Assembly (NCBI GenBank): GCA_051892195.1
Contig: JBJFFZ010000135.1
Coordinates: 1 to 30,322 of the forward strand
DNA length: 30,322 bases
Direction of reading: 5' to 3'
DNA from: CAKQOE01 sp051892195
GTDB taxonomy: Bacteria > Bacillota > Clostridia > Peptostreptococcales > Anaerovoracaceae
Notes under the pieces: model-generated
The model's database searches: none
Seen by the model: the letters and a program-made list of their open reading frames with translations, nothing else
Told to the model about the DNA's origin: nothing
Translations under genes and position numbers: made by a program
Shown: piece after piece, positions 15,070 to 23,646 of the stretch
Numbering within the stretch: position 1 is the stretch's first letter
How the letters are laid out: each line of letters opens with the position of its first letter

Positions 15070-16167
15070 ATGATCTCTAAACGAATAACTGGTTTAGTCT
15101 TGTGTTTGCTGTTGTCTTTTTCTTGTGTAACATTTGCTGAAGAAGGCGATGTGGCAGATATTACTGACTCATACGAGGATGCAGCTGTTGAGCTTTATAT
15201 GGACGGGCTGTTTAAGGGAGGAAGCAACGGGTTTGATCTTTCTTCCGAGTCCACGAAGGCTCAGGCGGCCGTTATGGTGGTTCGTCTGCTTGGGGCGGAG
15301 TCTGATGTGCTCAGCTCTTCATATTCCCATCCGTACTCCGATGTGACGGGATGGTCCTCAAACTATGTCGGATATATTTATACGCAGGGCATTGACATTG
15401 CAAAGGAAGCCACTGTGTTTGGCGCAGGTGACAATATTACGCTGGAAGAATTCCTGGTTCTGGTCATTCAGGCTCTGGGATACACGGATATAAGCCTGCA
15501 GGATACTCCGGACGAAGTATTCGAAAAGGCCATTGAAATCGGACTTCTCACAGAGGAAGAAAAGAATCAGATCGAAAACACGGAATTTGACCGGGGAACC
15601 ATGGTCTATGTGTCCAGAAATGCCCTTCGGACAGTTCTGGCAGATTCTGAGAACACGCTTTATGACGATCTCAGCGCAAAGGGAATTATCAAGCAGTATG
15701 CGGAGCCGGACGATGCTATAAAGTACGGCACTGTGAAGGAAGTCCTTGCTGTTGTAAAGGAAGAAACAAAGCCGGATATGGGACAGACGATCCTTTCAAA
15801 GGCGTCCCCAAATCTCGGAATCCGTTACAGAAGCGGAGGAAAGTCTCCGTCTACCGGATTTGACTGCTCCGGATTTGTAGGATATGTCATGATACAGAGC
15901 GGTGTATGGAGCTCCCATCCGGGCAGCTGCGACGGCATAGCATCGAGATGTAAGGTGATTTCCATGAGTGAGGCGAAGCCGGGAGATATTGTTTTCTTCA
16001 AAGGTACATACAGCACTTCTCATAAATATTCTCATGTAGGAATCTACATGGGCGATGGAAAAATCATTCACTCAGCGTCAAGCAAGGGTGTTTCCATCAG
16101 CACCATCAACTCAGGTTACTGGGCAAACCATTATTCTTGTATTGCCCGCCCGACCGCATTGATGTAA
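15070..16167 (+). CDS. Secreted SLH protein with NlpC/P60 peptidoglycan endopeptidase domain
   Basis: A 365-residue exported wall hydrolase. The start at 15070 follows AAGGGAGCGG and opens a signal peptide (MISKR, hydrophobic 8-21, likely cleavage near TFA-EE). Residues about 33-210 are SLH-like (YMDGLFKGGSNGFDLS, TKAQAAVMVVRLLG, YSDVTGWSSNYVGYIYTQGI), though more degenerate than in the protein at 301. The C-terminal NlpC/P60 domain (about 236-362) has the catalytic Cys266 in TGFDCSGFV, His322 in YSHVGIYMGDG and His334 in KIIHSAS; this family cuts the stem peptide of peptidoglycan. It has its own promoter and leader, and sits just before the PP2C phosphatase and PASTA kinase genes, where rlmN is often found in related genomes. 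Confidence 0.92.
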   Translation: MISKRITGLVLCLLLSFSCVTFAEEGDVADITDSYEDAAVELYMDGLFKGGSNGFDLSSESTKAQAAVMVVRLLGAESDVLSSSYSHPYSDVTGWSSNYVGYIYTQGIDIAKEATVFGAGDNITLEEFLVLVIQALGYTDISLQDTPDEVFEKAIEIGLLTEEEKNQIENTEFDRGTMVYVSRNALRTVLADSENTLYDDLSAKGIIKQYAEPDDAIKYGTVKEVLAVVKEETKPDMGQTILSKASPNLGIRYRSGGKSPSTGFDCSGFVGYVMIQSGVWSSHPGSCDGIASRCKVISMSEAKPGDIVFFKGTYSTSHKYSHVGIYMGDGKIIHSASSKGVSISTINSGYWANHYSCIARPTALM

Positions 16168-16197
16168 AATAGAATAGCGAAACGAATGAAGAGTAAT

Positions 16198-16228
16198 GCG
16201 ATTGTCGGTTTCCGGCAATCGCTTCTTC
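16198..16228 (+). terminator. Hairpin between the NlpC/P60 and phosphatase genes, possible partial terminator
   Basis: GCGATTGTCGG (16198-16208) pairs with CCGGCAATCGC (16212-16222), 11 base pairs with one T-G and a three-base loop, followed by TTCTTCGG. The T tract is interrupted, so it may only reduce read-through into prpC. Confidence 0.55.
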
Positions 16229-16258
16229 GGTATATAGGTGTATTTAAGGGATTGAGAG

Positions 16259-16984
16259 ATGTTTAAATTCGGATTTAAAAGTGATAAAGGCAGAGTGCGG
16301 GAAAACAACCAGGATGCTTATTTTGTAATGCCGGAGGAAGGCATTTTTATGGTTGCCGACGGAGTCGGCGGACATGCAGGCGGCGAGCTCGCCAGCAGAA
16401 CTGCCATGACAGATATTGCTGCCTTTATTCGGGAAAATCCCATTCCGGCAAAGTCAGAAACAGAACTGATCAGAAAGTATACAGAAAACCTTGCCCTCAT
16501 GGTGAACGAGCATATCTATGCCATTGCGGATGAAAGTGCATCCGGAGGAATGGCAACCACACTGATCATGATGTATCTCAGCGATACCAGTGCAAACGTG
16601 CTCAATGTGGGAGACAGCAGGGTTTATCTGTTCAGGGACGGATCCGTAAAGCAGATTACCGAGGATCACACCTTTGTCAATGATCTGGTGAAAAGGGGAA
16701 TCATTACAGAGGATGAGGCCAAATCTCATCCGGACCGCAATATGATTACCAAGGCGATTGGAGCCGATCGCACGGTGGATCCGGATTTTTATTCCTTTGC
16801 TGTGAAGCCGGAGGATGTGATTCTTCTGTGCACCGACGGGCTTTACAATGAGCTGACTTCGGAGGAGCTTCTTGCGGAGGTTCGCAGAGAATCCGACATG
16901 CGGCAGCTTTGCAGCAATCTGGTGGAGAAGGCAAATGAACACGGAGGCGGCGATAATATTACCGTTGTCAGTGTAAAAATATAG
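16259..16984 (+). CDS. prpC: PP2C-family serine/threonine protein phosphatase (PrpC/Stp)
   Basis: A 241-residue cytosolic metal-dependent phosphatase that removes phosphate from Ser/Thr residues, including those added by the adjacent kinase. Metal-binding residues are visible as Asp19 (ENNQDA), Asp34-Gly35 (VADGVGGHAGGE), Asp193 (LLCTDGLYNEL) and Asp232 (GGGDNITVV). NVGDSRVYLF and GGMATTL are further family motifs, and the length is standard for the bacterial stand-alone form. ATG follows AAGGGATTGAGAG. The kinase gene begins 12 bases after its stop, the normal Firmicutes pairing of opposing enzymes. Confidence 0.96.
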   Translation: MFKFGFKSDKGRVRENNQDAYFVMPEEGIFMVADGVGGHAGGELASRTAMTDIAAFIRENPIPAKSETELIRKYTENLALMVNEHIYAIADESASGGMATTLIMMYLSDTSANVLNVGDSRVYLFRDGSVKQITEDHTFVNDLVKRGIITEDEAKSHPDRNMITKAIGADRTVDPDFYSFAVKPEDVILLCTDGLYNELTSEELLAEVRRESDMRQLCSNLVEKANEHGGGDNITVVSVKI

Positions 16985-16996
16985 GGGGAGAGTGAA

Positions 16997-19033
16997 ATGG
17001 CAAGCAAGATTCTTGCGGGAAGATATGAACTGCTGGAAAAACGCGGAGACGGCGGAATGGCAGTTGTTTACAAGGCAAAGGACCGGCTTCTCAATCGGTT
17101 TGTTGCCATAAAGATACTGAAGCCGGAGTATATCCGGGATCCGAAATTTGTTGACAGCTTTCGCAGAGAGTCACAGGCGGCGGCGGGACTTTCCCACCCC
17201 AACGTGGTTTCTGTATACGACGTAGGAAAAGAAGGCAACATTTATTATATTGTCATGGAAATGATGGAGGGAGATACCCTCAGTGATGTGATCCGCAGAG
17301 AAGCTCCTATGAGCGAGAAAAGGGTCATTGAGATCTCCCGTCAGATTGCTTCGGCCCTGAGCTCCGCTCACAAAAAGAACATCATTCACAGAGATATCAA
17401 GCCTCACAATATTCTTTTTTCCGATGACGGAGTGGCCAAGATTGCCGACTTCGGCATTGCAAAGGCAGTAAACAGCGGCACCATTGTCAATACAAACACC
17501 ACCGTGCTGGGATCGGTTCACTACCTTTCTCCGGAGCAGGCCCGGGGCGGATTTGTGGATGCCAAGTCAGATCTGTATTCTCTTGGTATCGTCATGTATG
17601 AGATGCTCACCGGAAAGGTTCCTTTTGACGGAGAAAATGCAGTCAGCGTTGCCATGATGCACCTCAATGAGGATGTGCCGGCACCGTCTCTTGAGAATCC
17701 TGCGGTTTCATCTCTCATGGATGCCATTGTGCTGAAGGCGTCAGCGCGTCAGTCATCCGATCGTTTTGCATCAGCGGACGAGCTGATTTATGCTCTTGAC
17801 AATGCCGCCAACGGAGTACCTCTGGCATGGGAGCCGGAACAGGTAAAACCGTATTATCGCGGAGAGCACCGGACACAGGAGTCAGAGGAGATCGAGATCA
17901 GCAGCTTTGAGGACCTTATGGAAAACGATGCTGATTACCAGGATCCCATGGAGGAGGAGAGCTTCCTCAGAAAACAGTCTGTTGATCAGCTGCGGAAGGC
18001 ATACGGAAAGAATGTGGTGCAAAAAGAAAAGAAACCTGAAAAGAAGCAGCCGCCTCAGAAGCAGAGCAGGCGCGCCACGGCTTTGGCGGTTATTCTTGCT
18101 CTGATCTGTGCCCTTCCTCTGAGCCTTCTGGTGCTTCACGGATGCAGCGGAGGCAGTTCCAGGACCATTTCCGTTCCGGATGTACTGGGAATGACGGAGG
18201 AACAGGCTGCCGCAGAGCTTGCAAAGTACGGCCTGGAGTACAAGCTTGGAATTCCGGCCCTCAGCGATACATATGAGGAAGGTCAGGTAATATCGACGGA
18301 CCCGGATGCCGGTGAATCGGTGAAGGAAGGGTATACCATCACACTGGTTCTCAGCAGAGGAACAGATGAAAACAAGCTGAAAACCCCGACCTTTATCGGC
18401 AAAAAGCTTCGGGAAGCGGAAACCATCCTTGAATCCTACGACCTGAAAAAAGGTGAAATCACATATGAATCCAGCGATCTGCCGGAGGGCTATGTGGTCC
18501 GTCAGGATCCGGAGCCTGGAACGGAGATTGAAGTAGGAACAAAGGTCAATCTGGTGGTCAGCCAGGGCGAAGAAAAGGGCGTTGAAGTTCCGGATCTCAG
18601 AAACAGAACCCAGAGCGAAGCAGAAAAGCTTCTGGAGGAGGCGGGGCTCCGCCTCGGAAAGGTCTCAAAGGCTTATTCGGATAAGGACGAAAACCTGATT
18701 ATTTCACAGACAGTGGAGCCGGGCACCATGCTGGAAGACGGCCAGTCCGTGGGGATTACTGTAAGCATGGGACCGGAGCCTTCTGCAGAACCTGTTGATA
18801 TTCCTTTATACATCGATTATGACAAGGCACAGAATGAAGTATTCACCCTGACCGTGACTGTCACAGACAGCAACGGGCTGCATTATGTGGTAAACAATCA
18901 GTCCCGGCTGAAGTCTGACGGAGGTGAGACTGTAACCCTCTCCGGAACTGGAAGCGGAACTGTAAGAGTGATCATGGACAACGAGATCATTATGTCAGGG
19001 ACGGCAAATTTTGATACAGGAGTGCTGAGTTGA
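16997..19033 (+). CDS. prkC: PASTA-domain Ser/Thr protein kinase (PrkC/PknB family)
   Basis: A 678-residue membrane kinase that senses wall fragments and controls growth, division or dormancy. The kinase domain (about 10-270) has the glycine loop GDGGMAVVY, Lys39 (VAIKIL), Glu58, catalytic Asp133 in HRDIKPHN, and DFG at 151-153. A basic juxtamembrane stretch precedes one membrane segment (about 360-380). Three PASTA repeats follow outside the cell at about 390-455, 461-525 and 529-592 (for example VPDVLGMTEEQAAAEL and VPDLRNRTQSEAEKLL). Residues 600-678 form an extra C-terminal domain without a PASTA pattern, probably beta-rich. ATG follows GGGGGAG. Its TGA overlaps the TTG start of rsgA. Confidence 0.97.
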   Translation: MASKILAGRYELLEKRGDGGMAVVYKAKDRLLNRFVAIKILKPEYIRDPKFVDSFRRESQAAAGLSHPNVVSVYDVGKEGNIYYIVMEMMEGDTLSDVIRREAPMSEKRVIEISRQIASALSSAHKKNIIHRDIKPHNILFSDDGVAKIADFGIAKAVNSGTIVNTNTTVLGSVHYLSPEQARGGFVDAKSDLYSLGIVMYEMLTGKVPFDGENAVSVAMMHLNEDVPAPSLENPAVSSLMDAIVLKASARQSSDRFASADELIYALDNAANGVPLAWEPEQVKPYYRGEHRTQESEEIEISSFEDLMENDADYQDPMEEESFLRKQSVDQLRKAYGKNVVQKEKKPEKKQPPQKQSRRATALAVILALICALPLSLLVLHGCSGGSSRTISVPDVLGMTEEQAAAELAKYGLEYKLGIPALSDTYEEGQVISTDPDAGESVKEGYTITLVLSRGTDENKLKTPTFIGKKLREAETILESYDLKKGEITYESSDLPEGYVVRQDPEPGTEIEVGTKVNLVVSQGEEKGVEVPDLRNRTQSEAEKLLEEAGLRLGKVSKAYSDKDENLIISQTVEPGTMLEDGQSVGITVSMGPEPSAEPVDIPLYIDYDKAQNEVFTLTVTVTDSNGLHYVVNNQSRLKSDGGETVTLSGTGSGTVRVIMDNEIIMSGTANFDTGVLS

Positions 19034-19926
19034 TAGGTACAGGAGTAATTGTAAAAGGAATTGCCGGATTCTATTATGTGGATACGGGGGATTGTGTAGT
19101 TGAATGCAAGGCCCGGGGTGTTTTCAAAAATGAAAAACTGAAGCTGGCAGTGGGAGACGAGGCAGATGTGGAGCTTTCGCCGGACGGAAAAAGCGGAGTG
19201 ATCGTAAAGATCCATGAGCGTAAGAATCTCTTTCAGCGCCCTCCTGTGGCAAATGTGGAGCAGTTTGTAGTAGTGACCGCTCTGGCAGATCCCAGACCGA
19301 ATCTTGCCGTGGTTGATAAATTTCTGGCTGCTGCGGAGATGAACAATGTGGATGTGGTGCTCTGCTTTACAAAAAAGGATCTTGTTTCCGAGGAAATGAT
19401 CCTCACCATGAAGGAAATCTACAGCAGCGTTTATCCTGTGGTTTTTCTGGACCTTACAGATCAGAACGGCGTGCAGGATCTCGTTCCGTACCTGTATGAG
19501 AAGAAGAGCGCCCTTGCAGGCCCTTCCGGCGTAGGAAAGTCAACAATTCTCAATGCACTCCGCAGGGATTCTGAAAGCCCTGCAGCCCAGACCGGAAGCA
19601 TCAGCGAAAAAACAAAGCGGGGCCGTCATACCACCCGTCATGTGGAGCTGTTCCCTATGGATTTCGGCGGGCATGTGTTCGATACGCCGGGTTTTACATC
19701 CTTTGATGCTCCGGAGGTTTCGGAGGACGAGCTTCAGGAGCTGTTTCCGGAAATCGCCCGCTATATGGGAAGCTGCCGCTTTAACGGCTGCAGACATCTC
19801 AACGAACCGGACTGCGCGGTCCGCAAAGCCGTTGAGGAAGGTGAAATTCATAAAAAGCGCTACGAGTCCTACTGTGCGCAGATGGAAGAGCTTCGGGAGC
19901 GCATGAGAAAAAAGTATCAGAGGTAG
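19030..19926 (+). CDS. rsgA: Ribosome small subunit-dependent GTPase A
   Basis: A 298-residue circularly permuted GTPase that checks late 30S ribosome assembly. An N-terminal OB fold (about 1-70) leads to the GTPase motifs in permuted order: G4 as TKKDL (114-118, where NKxD is usual), G1 GPSGVGKST (164-172) and G3 DTPGF (218-222). The C-terminal zinc domain has Cys249, Cys254, His256 and Cys262. The start is TTG at 19030, overlapping the kinase stop as TTGA, which gives the standard N-terminus MIGTGVIVKGIAGFYYV and suggests translational coupling. rpe starts three bases after its stop. Confidence 0.96.
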   Translation: MIGTGVIVKGIAGFYYVDTGDCVVECKARGVFKNEKLKLAVGDEADVELSPDGKSGVIVKIHERKNLFQRPPVANVEQFVVVTALADPRPNLAVVDKFLAAAEMNNVDVVLCFTKKDLVSEEMILTMKEIYSSVYPVVFLDLTDQNGVQDLVPYLYEKKSALAGPSGVGKSTILNALRRDSESPAAQTGSISEKTKRGRHTTRHVELFPMDFGGHVFDTPGFTSFDAPEVSEDELQELFPEIARYMGSCRFNGCRHLNEPDCAVRKAVEEGEIHKKRYESYCAQMEELRERMRKKYQR

Positions 19927-19929
19927 AAA

Positions 19930-20592
19930 ATGAAAAAACTGGCACCATCTATTTTATCAGCAGATTTTTCCAGACTGGGACAGGATGTAAAGACCATCGA
20001 GGAGGCCGGAGCGCATCTGGTTCATGTGGATGTTATGGACGGACACTTTGTTCCGAACATCACCATCGGTCCACTGGTGGCAAAGAGCCTGGTGGGAAAG
20101 ACCGGCATGCCCCTGGACGTCCATCTGATGATTGAGAATCCGGATCGCTACATTGAAGAATTTGTGACTCCCCAGACGGAGTATATTACCGTCCACCAGG
20201 AGGCCTGCACCCATCTGCACCGAACCCTTCAGGCTATCAGGGCCCTCGGGGTCAAGGCAGGTGTGGCCCTCAACCCGGCTACCTCTTTGGAGAGCATACG
20301 CTGGGTTCTTGAAGATGTGGACATGGTTCTCGTAATGTCCGTAAATCCGGGATTCGGAGGCCAGAAGTTTATCCCTTCAGCGCTCAGGAAGGTTGAGGCC
20401 CTTGCCCAGATGCGTCAGGCAATGGGTCTGAGCTTTGAAATCGAAATCGACGGCGGTGTGGGACCGGCAAATATTGAGGAAATCAGCAAGGCCGGAGTCG
20501 ATATCTTTGTGGCGGGAAGCGCAGTGTTCGGAGCAGAGGACGTAAAAGAGCGCGTCAGGCAGCTGATCCGGAAAATGAACGGAAACTCCTGA
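19930..20592 (+). CDS. rpe: Ribulose-phosphate 3-epimerase
   Basis: A 220-residue TIM-barrel enzyme that interconverts ribulose-5-phosphate and xylulose-5-phosphate in the pentose phosphate pathway. Seen motifs are LAPSILSADF at the N-terminus, HVDVMDGHFVPNITIGP (metal-binding His and Asp), VHLMIENP, VMSVNPGFGGQKFI and EIDGGV, all typical. ATG follows AGAGGTAG. It ends the kinase-rsgA-rpe run; a strong terminator lies about 60 bases downstream. Confidence 0.97.
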   Translation: MKKLAPSILSADFSRLGQDVKTIEEAGAHLVHVDVMDGHFVPNITIGPLVAKSLVGKTGMPLDVHLMIENPDRYIEEFVTPQTEYITVHQEACTHLHRTLQAIRALGVKAGVALNPATSLESIRWVLEDVDMVLVMSVNPGFGGQKFIPSALRKVEALAQMRQAMGLSFEIEIDGGVGPANIEEISKAGVDIFVAGSAVFGAEDVKERVRQLIRKMNGNS

Positions 20593-20650
20593 ATGAAATA
20601 AAATCGAAGGAAAACAGAATACGTTTGGCGGGCGCCGGGCGCCCGATACG

Positions 20651-20692
20651 GAGCTGTACTGCAGTAAATCTGGCAGTACAGCTCTTTTTCTT
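20651..20692 (+). terminator. Strong intrinsic terminator after rpe
   Basis: A perfect 12-base-pair hairpin, GAGCTGTACTGC (20651-20662) with GCAGTACAGCTC (20673-20684) and a ten-base loop, runs into TTTTTCTTTT. A small GC-rich hairpin GGGCGC/GCGCCC (20630-20644) precedes it. Together they isolate the next operon from the housekeeping run. Confidence 0.93.
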
Positions 20693-20765
20693 TTCCAGAA
20701 ATGGAAATTTTCTTTTCTGAAATTCCAATTAAAAGTAATAAATGTTAAAAAATAGCAAAAAAGAA

Positions 20766-20794
20766 TTGACATTTACTGGAGACGGAATTAATAT
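20766..20794 (+). promoter_or_regulatory. Promoter of the Tad-like operon
   Basis: A perfect TTGACA (20766-20771), a 17-base spacer and TAATAT (20789-20794) lie about 40 bases before the first gene, in an AT-rich spacer that begins after the rpe terminator. Confidence 0.75.
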
Positions 20795-20834
20795 TGAATT
20801 ACAGAAAATGTAAGAATTGGTTGGAGGTGGTTAC

Positions 20835-21479
20835 TTGAGTAAAGTAAGAAGTTTTGCAGGAATGATTCTGGTTCTGATTTCCGTTGCGGGATTTGTATTG
20901 TGGGAGGCAGGCGGCAGGAGTCTGCTGTGTGATATTCCCCTGGCAGCCGCTTCGGAGGATATCTACCCGGGAACGGTTCTGTCGGAGGAGCACCTTGTGA
21001 TCCAGAGCTTTCCAAAAGAGTATCAGCTGGAAAATGCAGTGACAAAGGAGAATGCTTCGGCCCTTTTCGGGAAAAAAGCAAAGCAGTTTATTCCAAAGGG
21101 AAGCCAGATCACAGGCGCTTTTGTGGCGGAGGAGCATGACATTGTGCTGAAGGAAGGGCAGTCCATTTACTGCGTGGATGAAAGCATGATCGACATGGTC
21201 AGCAGTTCCCTGAGGCGGGGGGATCAGATTCATATTTACGGGGAGGCAGGAAAGGTGGACCTGGGCAGTTACACTGCCGCATTTGTAAAGGATACCGCGG
21301 ACCGGGAAGTGAAAAATCAGGAGAGCCTGAAGCACGATACGCCTCTGGACCGGGAAAACAGCAATTATACCATCAGCAGAATCGAGATTGTATGCACAAG
21401 AGACGAATATGCTTCCCTGTGCGACTATGTCTCCCTTTCCGGAAACGGGCTGACGATAGTACAGGAGGTGGCATCATAA
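20835..21479 (+). CDS. SAF-domain membrane protein, CpaB/RcpC-like
   Basis: A 214-residue protein with one N-terminal membrane segment (about 8-24) and an outside SAF-like domain (about 33-96: IPLAAASEDIYPGTVLSEEHL and KQFIPKGSQITGAFVAEE), the arrangement of CpaB/RcpC from Tad/Flp pilus operons. The rest (about 100-214) resembles the C-terminal part of those proteins only loosely. In Gram-negatives CpaB works with the secretin; here it may shape the assembly channel in a thick wall. I chose TTG at 20835 because GGAGGTGG (20823-20830) is well placed; a TTG at 20817 would put that site inside the gene. It is the first gene of the operon and overlaps the next by one base. Confidence 0.72.
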   Translation: MSKVRSFAGMILVLISVAGFVLWEAGGRSLLCDIPLAAASEDIYPGTVLSEEHLVIQSFPKEYQLENAVTKENASALFGKKAKQFIPKGSQITGAFVAEEHDIVLKEGQSIYCVDESMIDMVSSSLRRGDQIHIYGEAGKVDLGSYTAAFVKDTADREVKNQESLKHDTPLDRENSNYTISRIEIVCTRDEYASLCDYVSLSGNGLTIVQEVAS

Positions 21480-22279
21480 TGGAGCATCGTGCAGAAAACA
21501 CTCATGTGATTGCATTTCACGGAAGCGACCATAAAAACGGAGTCACTATGATTGCTCAGTCCGTCAGTCAGCTGATCTGCAGGGAGTATCCAAAGCTCAA
21601 TGTGATTTTTCTCGGAATGAACGGCAGACCCAGCTGTGAGTACATACAGGGGGAGATTCATGGAATCGAGGATCTTCATGTCCATCTGGATAACAGGACC
21701 CTGTCGGCAGAAGAAATCAAGATGATGTGTCACGTCAAAGACAATTTCTATATGATGTCGGGGGTTCGGAATCTTATGGAGGTGCGGAGCTTTTTTCCGG
21801 AAACGGCACAGTTTCTCATCGGAACCATCTGCGGATGCTTCGATGTGATTATCTGCGATACCGGAAATGATACGGACAACGGTCTGGCCGTAGGGGCTTT
21901 ATGCAGCAGCGGTCAGCGGTACTTTGTTCTCGCCCAGAATGAGGGAAGTCTGAGGGAATATGAAAAAAAGCTGTGGCTGTACCGGAAACTGGGGATCCGG
22001 TACGACGGAGTGGTTCTCAATAAGTATTATCCCAGGGATCCCTGTGATCTGTCGTACGTCTCTCAGCGTCTGGGCATTCCAAAGGAGGAGATCCGTAAAG
22101 TGGCTCTGACCGGATATGCCCGTCAGGCGGAAATGCAGCATCAGACACTTCTGGATTACCGCAATGACAGTTACGAAATGGATATCCGGGGGCTTGCGGC
22201 CATGATTCTGAAAAACATCGGCGTGGAATATCAGCAGGAGCGGAGGTGGAAACGGTTATGGAAAACAGGTTCTATTTAG
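21479..22279 (+). CDS. TadZ/CpaE-like MinD-family protein with degenerate P-loop
   Basis: A 266-residue protein with the outline of a ParA/MinD-type ATPase, as in TadZ/CpaE, which localises the Tad machine. The N-terminal strand and loop read VIAFHGSDHKNGVTMIAQSV where an active MinD-like protein has KGGVGKTT: the GK[S/T] lysine is missing. The second-strand motif DVIICDTGND (122-131) resembles the family's Walker B region, and FVLAQNEGSLREYEK and GVVLNKYYPRD match later conserved strands. There is no N-terminal receiver domain. ATG at 21479 overlaps the previous stop and follows AGGAGGTG. It may bind nucleotide weakly or act only as a scaffold. The assignment rests on fold-level similarity and gene context. 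Confidence 0.65.
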   Translation: MEHRAENTHVIAFHGSDHKNGVTMIAQSVSQLICREYPKLNVIFLGMNGRPSCEYIQGEIHGIEDLHVHLDNRTLSAEEIKMMCHVKDNFYMMSGVRNLMEVRSFFPETAQFLIGTICGCFDVIICDTGNDTDNGLAVGALCSSGQRYFVLAQNEGSLREYEKKLWLYRKLGIRYDGVVLNKYYPRDPCDLSYVSQRLGIPKEEIRKVALTGYARQAEMQHQTLLDYRNDSYEMDIRGLAAMILKNIGVEYQQERRWKRLWKTGSI

Positions 22280-23646
22280 CAGACAGAGTGCAGGAGGAGC
22301 AGATTCCTGCAAAAGCAGGCGGATCGGCCACAGGCTTTGAGGAAATCTGCACCATGGTGCGCAGCATTTTTGACAATGCGTGGAAAAGCGAGCATCTCAA
22401 CGCAGAGGCAGCTTTGAGGATTCAGAAGCGGGCCATTATCGGCTATGAAAACGAGCGGTCGTATTTTATGGAAAAAATCCGGAGGATTCTTGCGGAAACC
22501 GGAAATCAGAATATGGACTATCCTCGCTGGTATTCCTCCCCGGAGCAGGCGGTATACCACGAAAACTGGGGGCTCTGCGGTCTTGCGGAGTGGTTTTTGC
22601 CGCGATATAACGACAGCAGCTCCGCAAAGATTATAGGTGACCGGATCTATTTTATGGTAAACGGACAGATGAAACTGATGCCTCAGAGAATTACAGAGGA
22701 GCGCAGAAAGCAGATGGTAAGAGCATTTCTTCTCCTTACCCCGGAAGAACGGATTGGAAAGGAAGTGCATGAAATCTATCTGCTGGATGGCACCCGGGTT
22801 ACTGTTTTTCAGGGAAATATGACAAAGAAGGGGCAGGATGTCATGGTGTTTCGGAGATATACCGTGCCGGTGTACCGCTTTGAGGAACAGGCTGCCAGAA
22901 AAACCATTCCCGTTGAAAGCATTCCGCTGTTTAAAAGCATGGTGCGGCTGGGCTACAACGTAACGTTTAACGGAGCCGTAAGAACCGCAAAATCGTCCTT
23001 TCTGACAACCTGGCAGAGCTATGAGAATCCGGAGCTTGAGGGAGTCATGATTGAAAGCGATCCGGAAATTCCTCTGCATCAGATGTCCCGCAGTCCCGTG
23101 ATCCAGATTCTTGCGGACGGCGAACAGCTGAAAGGGGTGGTGAAGCATCTTCTTCGCAGTGATGCAGATTATTTTATCCTGGCAGAGGCCAGGGACGGCA
23201 TTGCGCTGGATACTGCAGTAAAAATCTGCACAAAGGGAAACAGGCGGATGAAGATGACCTTTCACGAGAGGGAACCATGCGATTTCTGCATGGATGCTGC
23301 AGCGGAGATCGTGAAATCCATGGGCGGAGATCTCAGCATGACAGCCCGGGGAGTTGCAAGAAGCTTTGATTATATTTTTCATTTTATTCAGCTTCGTGAT
23401 AAAAGTCAGAAACGGCTCAATGCAATCTATGAGATGACGTACGAGGAGGAGCTTCATCAGGTTCATTACAGGCAGATCTGCCGGTATGATGTTCTTCGGG
23501 ATTCATGGGAATGGGGGTACCATATTTCCGAAGACAAGGAGCGTGCCGGGATGGCGGAGGATCCGGAAGCCTTCGATGAGTTCCGCAGAATTCTGAAGGA
23601 GCTGGGAGGTGAGCATTGTGTCAGACATATTACGCGGGTATGCTGA
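22258..23646 (+). CDS. Divergent TadA/CpaF-like secretion ATPase
   Basis: A 462-residue protein resembling the type II/IV secretion ATPases that drive Tad pilus assembly. The N-terminal half (about 20-210) looks like the CpaF N-terminal domain. In the ATPase half, Walker A reads FNGAVRTAKSSF (238-248), with alanine at 244 in place of the second glycine of GxxxxGK[S/T]; Lys245 and Ser246 remain. The Walker B/Glu region reads DYFILAEARD (304-313, Glu310), and TFHE (334-337) fits the histidine box. It overlaps the TadZ-like gene by 22 bases; ATG at 22258 follows GGAGGTGG eight bases upstream, with GTG at 22246 as the alternative. It might hydrolyse ATP poorly or by an altered loop. Confidence 0.78.
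   Translation: MENRFYLADRVQEEQIPAKAGGSATGFEEICTMVRSIFDNAWKSEHLNAEAALRIQKRAIIGYENERSYFMEKIRRILAETGNQNMDYPRWYSSPEQAVYHENWGLCGLAEWFLPRYNDSSSAKIIGDRIYFMVNGQMKLMPQRITEERRKQMVRAFLLLTPEERIGKEVHEIYLLDGTRVTVFQGNMTKKGQDVMVFRRYTVPVYRFEEQAARKTIPVESIPLFKSMVRLGYNVTFNGAVRTAKSSFLTTWQSYENPELEGVMIESDPEIPLHQMSRSPVIQILADGEQLKGVVKHLLRSDADYFILAEARDGIALDTAVKICTKGNRRMKMTFHEREPCDFCMDAAAEIVKSMGGDLSMTARGVARSFDYIFHFIQLRDKSQKRLNAIYEMTYEEELHQVHYRQICRYDVLRDSWEWGYHISEDKERAGMAEDPEAFDEFRRILKELGGEHCVRHITRVC

Noticed and set aside
20630..20644. GC-rich hairpin GGGCGC/GCGCCC as a separate terminator
   Set aside because: No T tract follows it. It is treated as part of the region before the strong terminator at 20651.
22276..23466. 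Open frame of about 396 codons on the minus strand
   Set aside because: It lies opposite the TadA-like gene, which has a good ribosome binding site and ATPase motifs. The minus frame has no recognisable domain.
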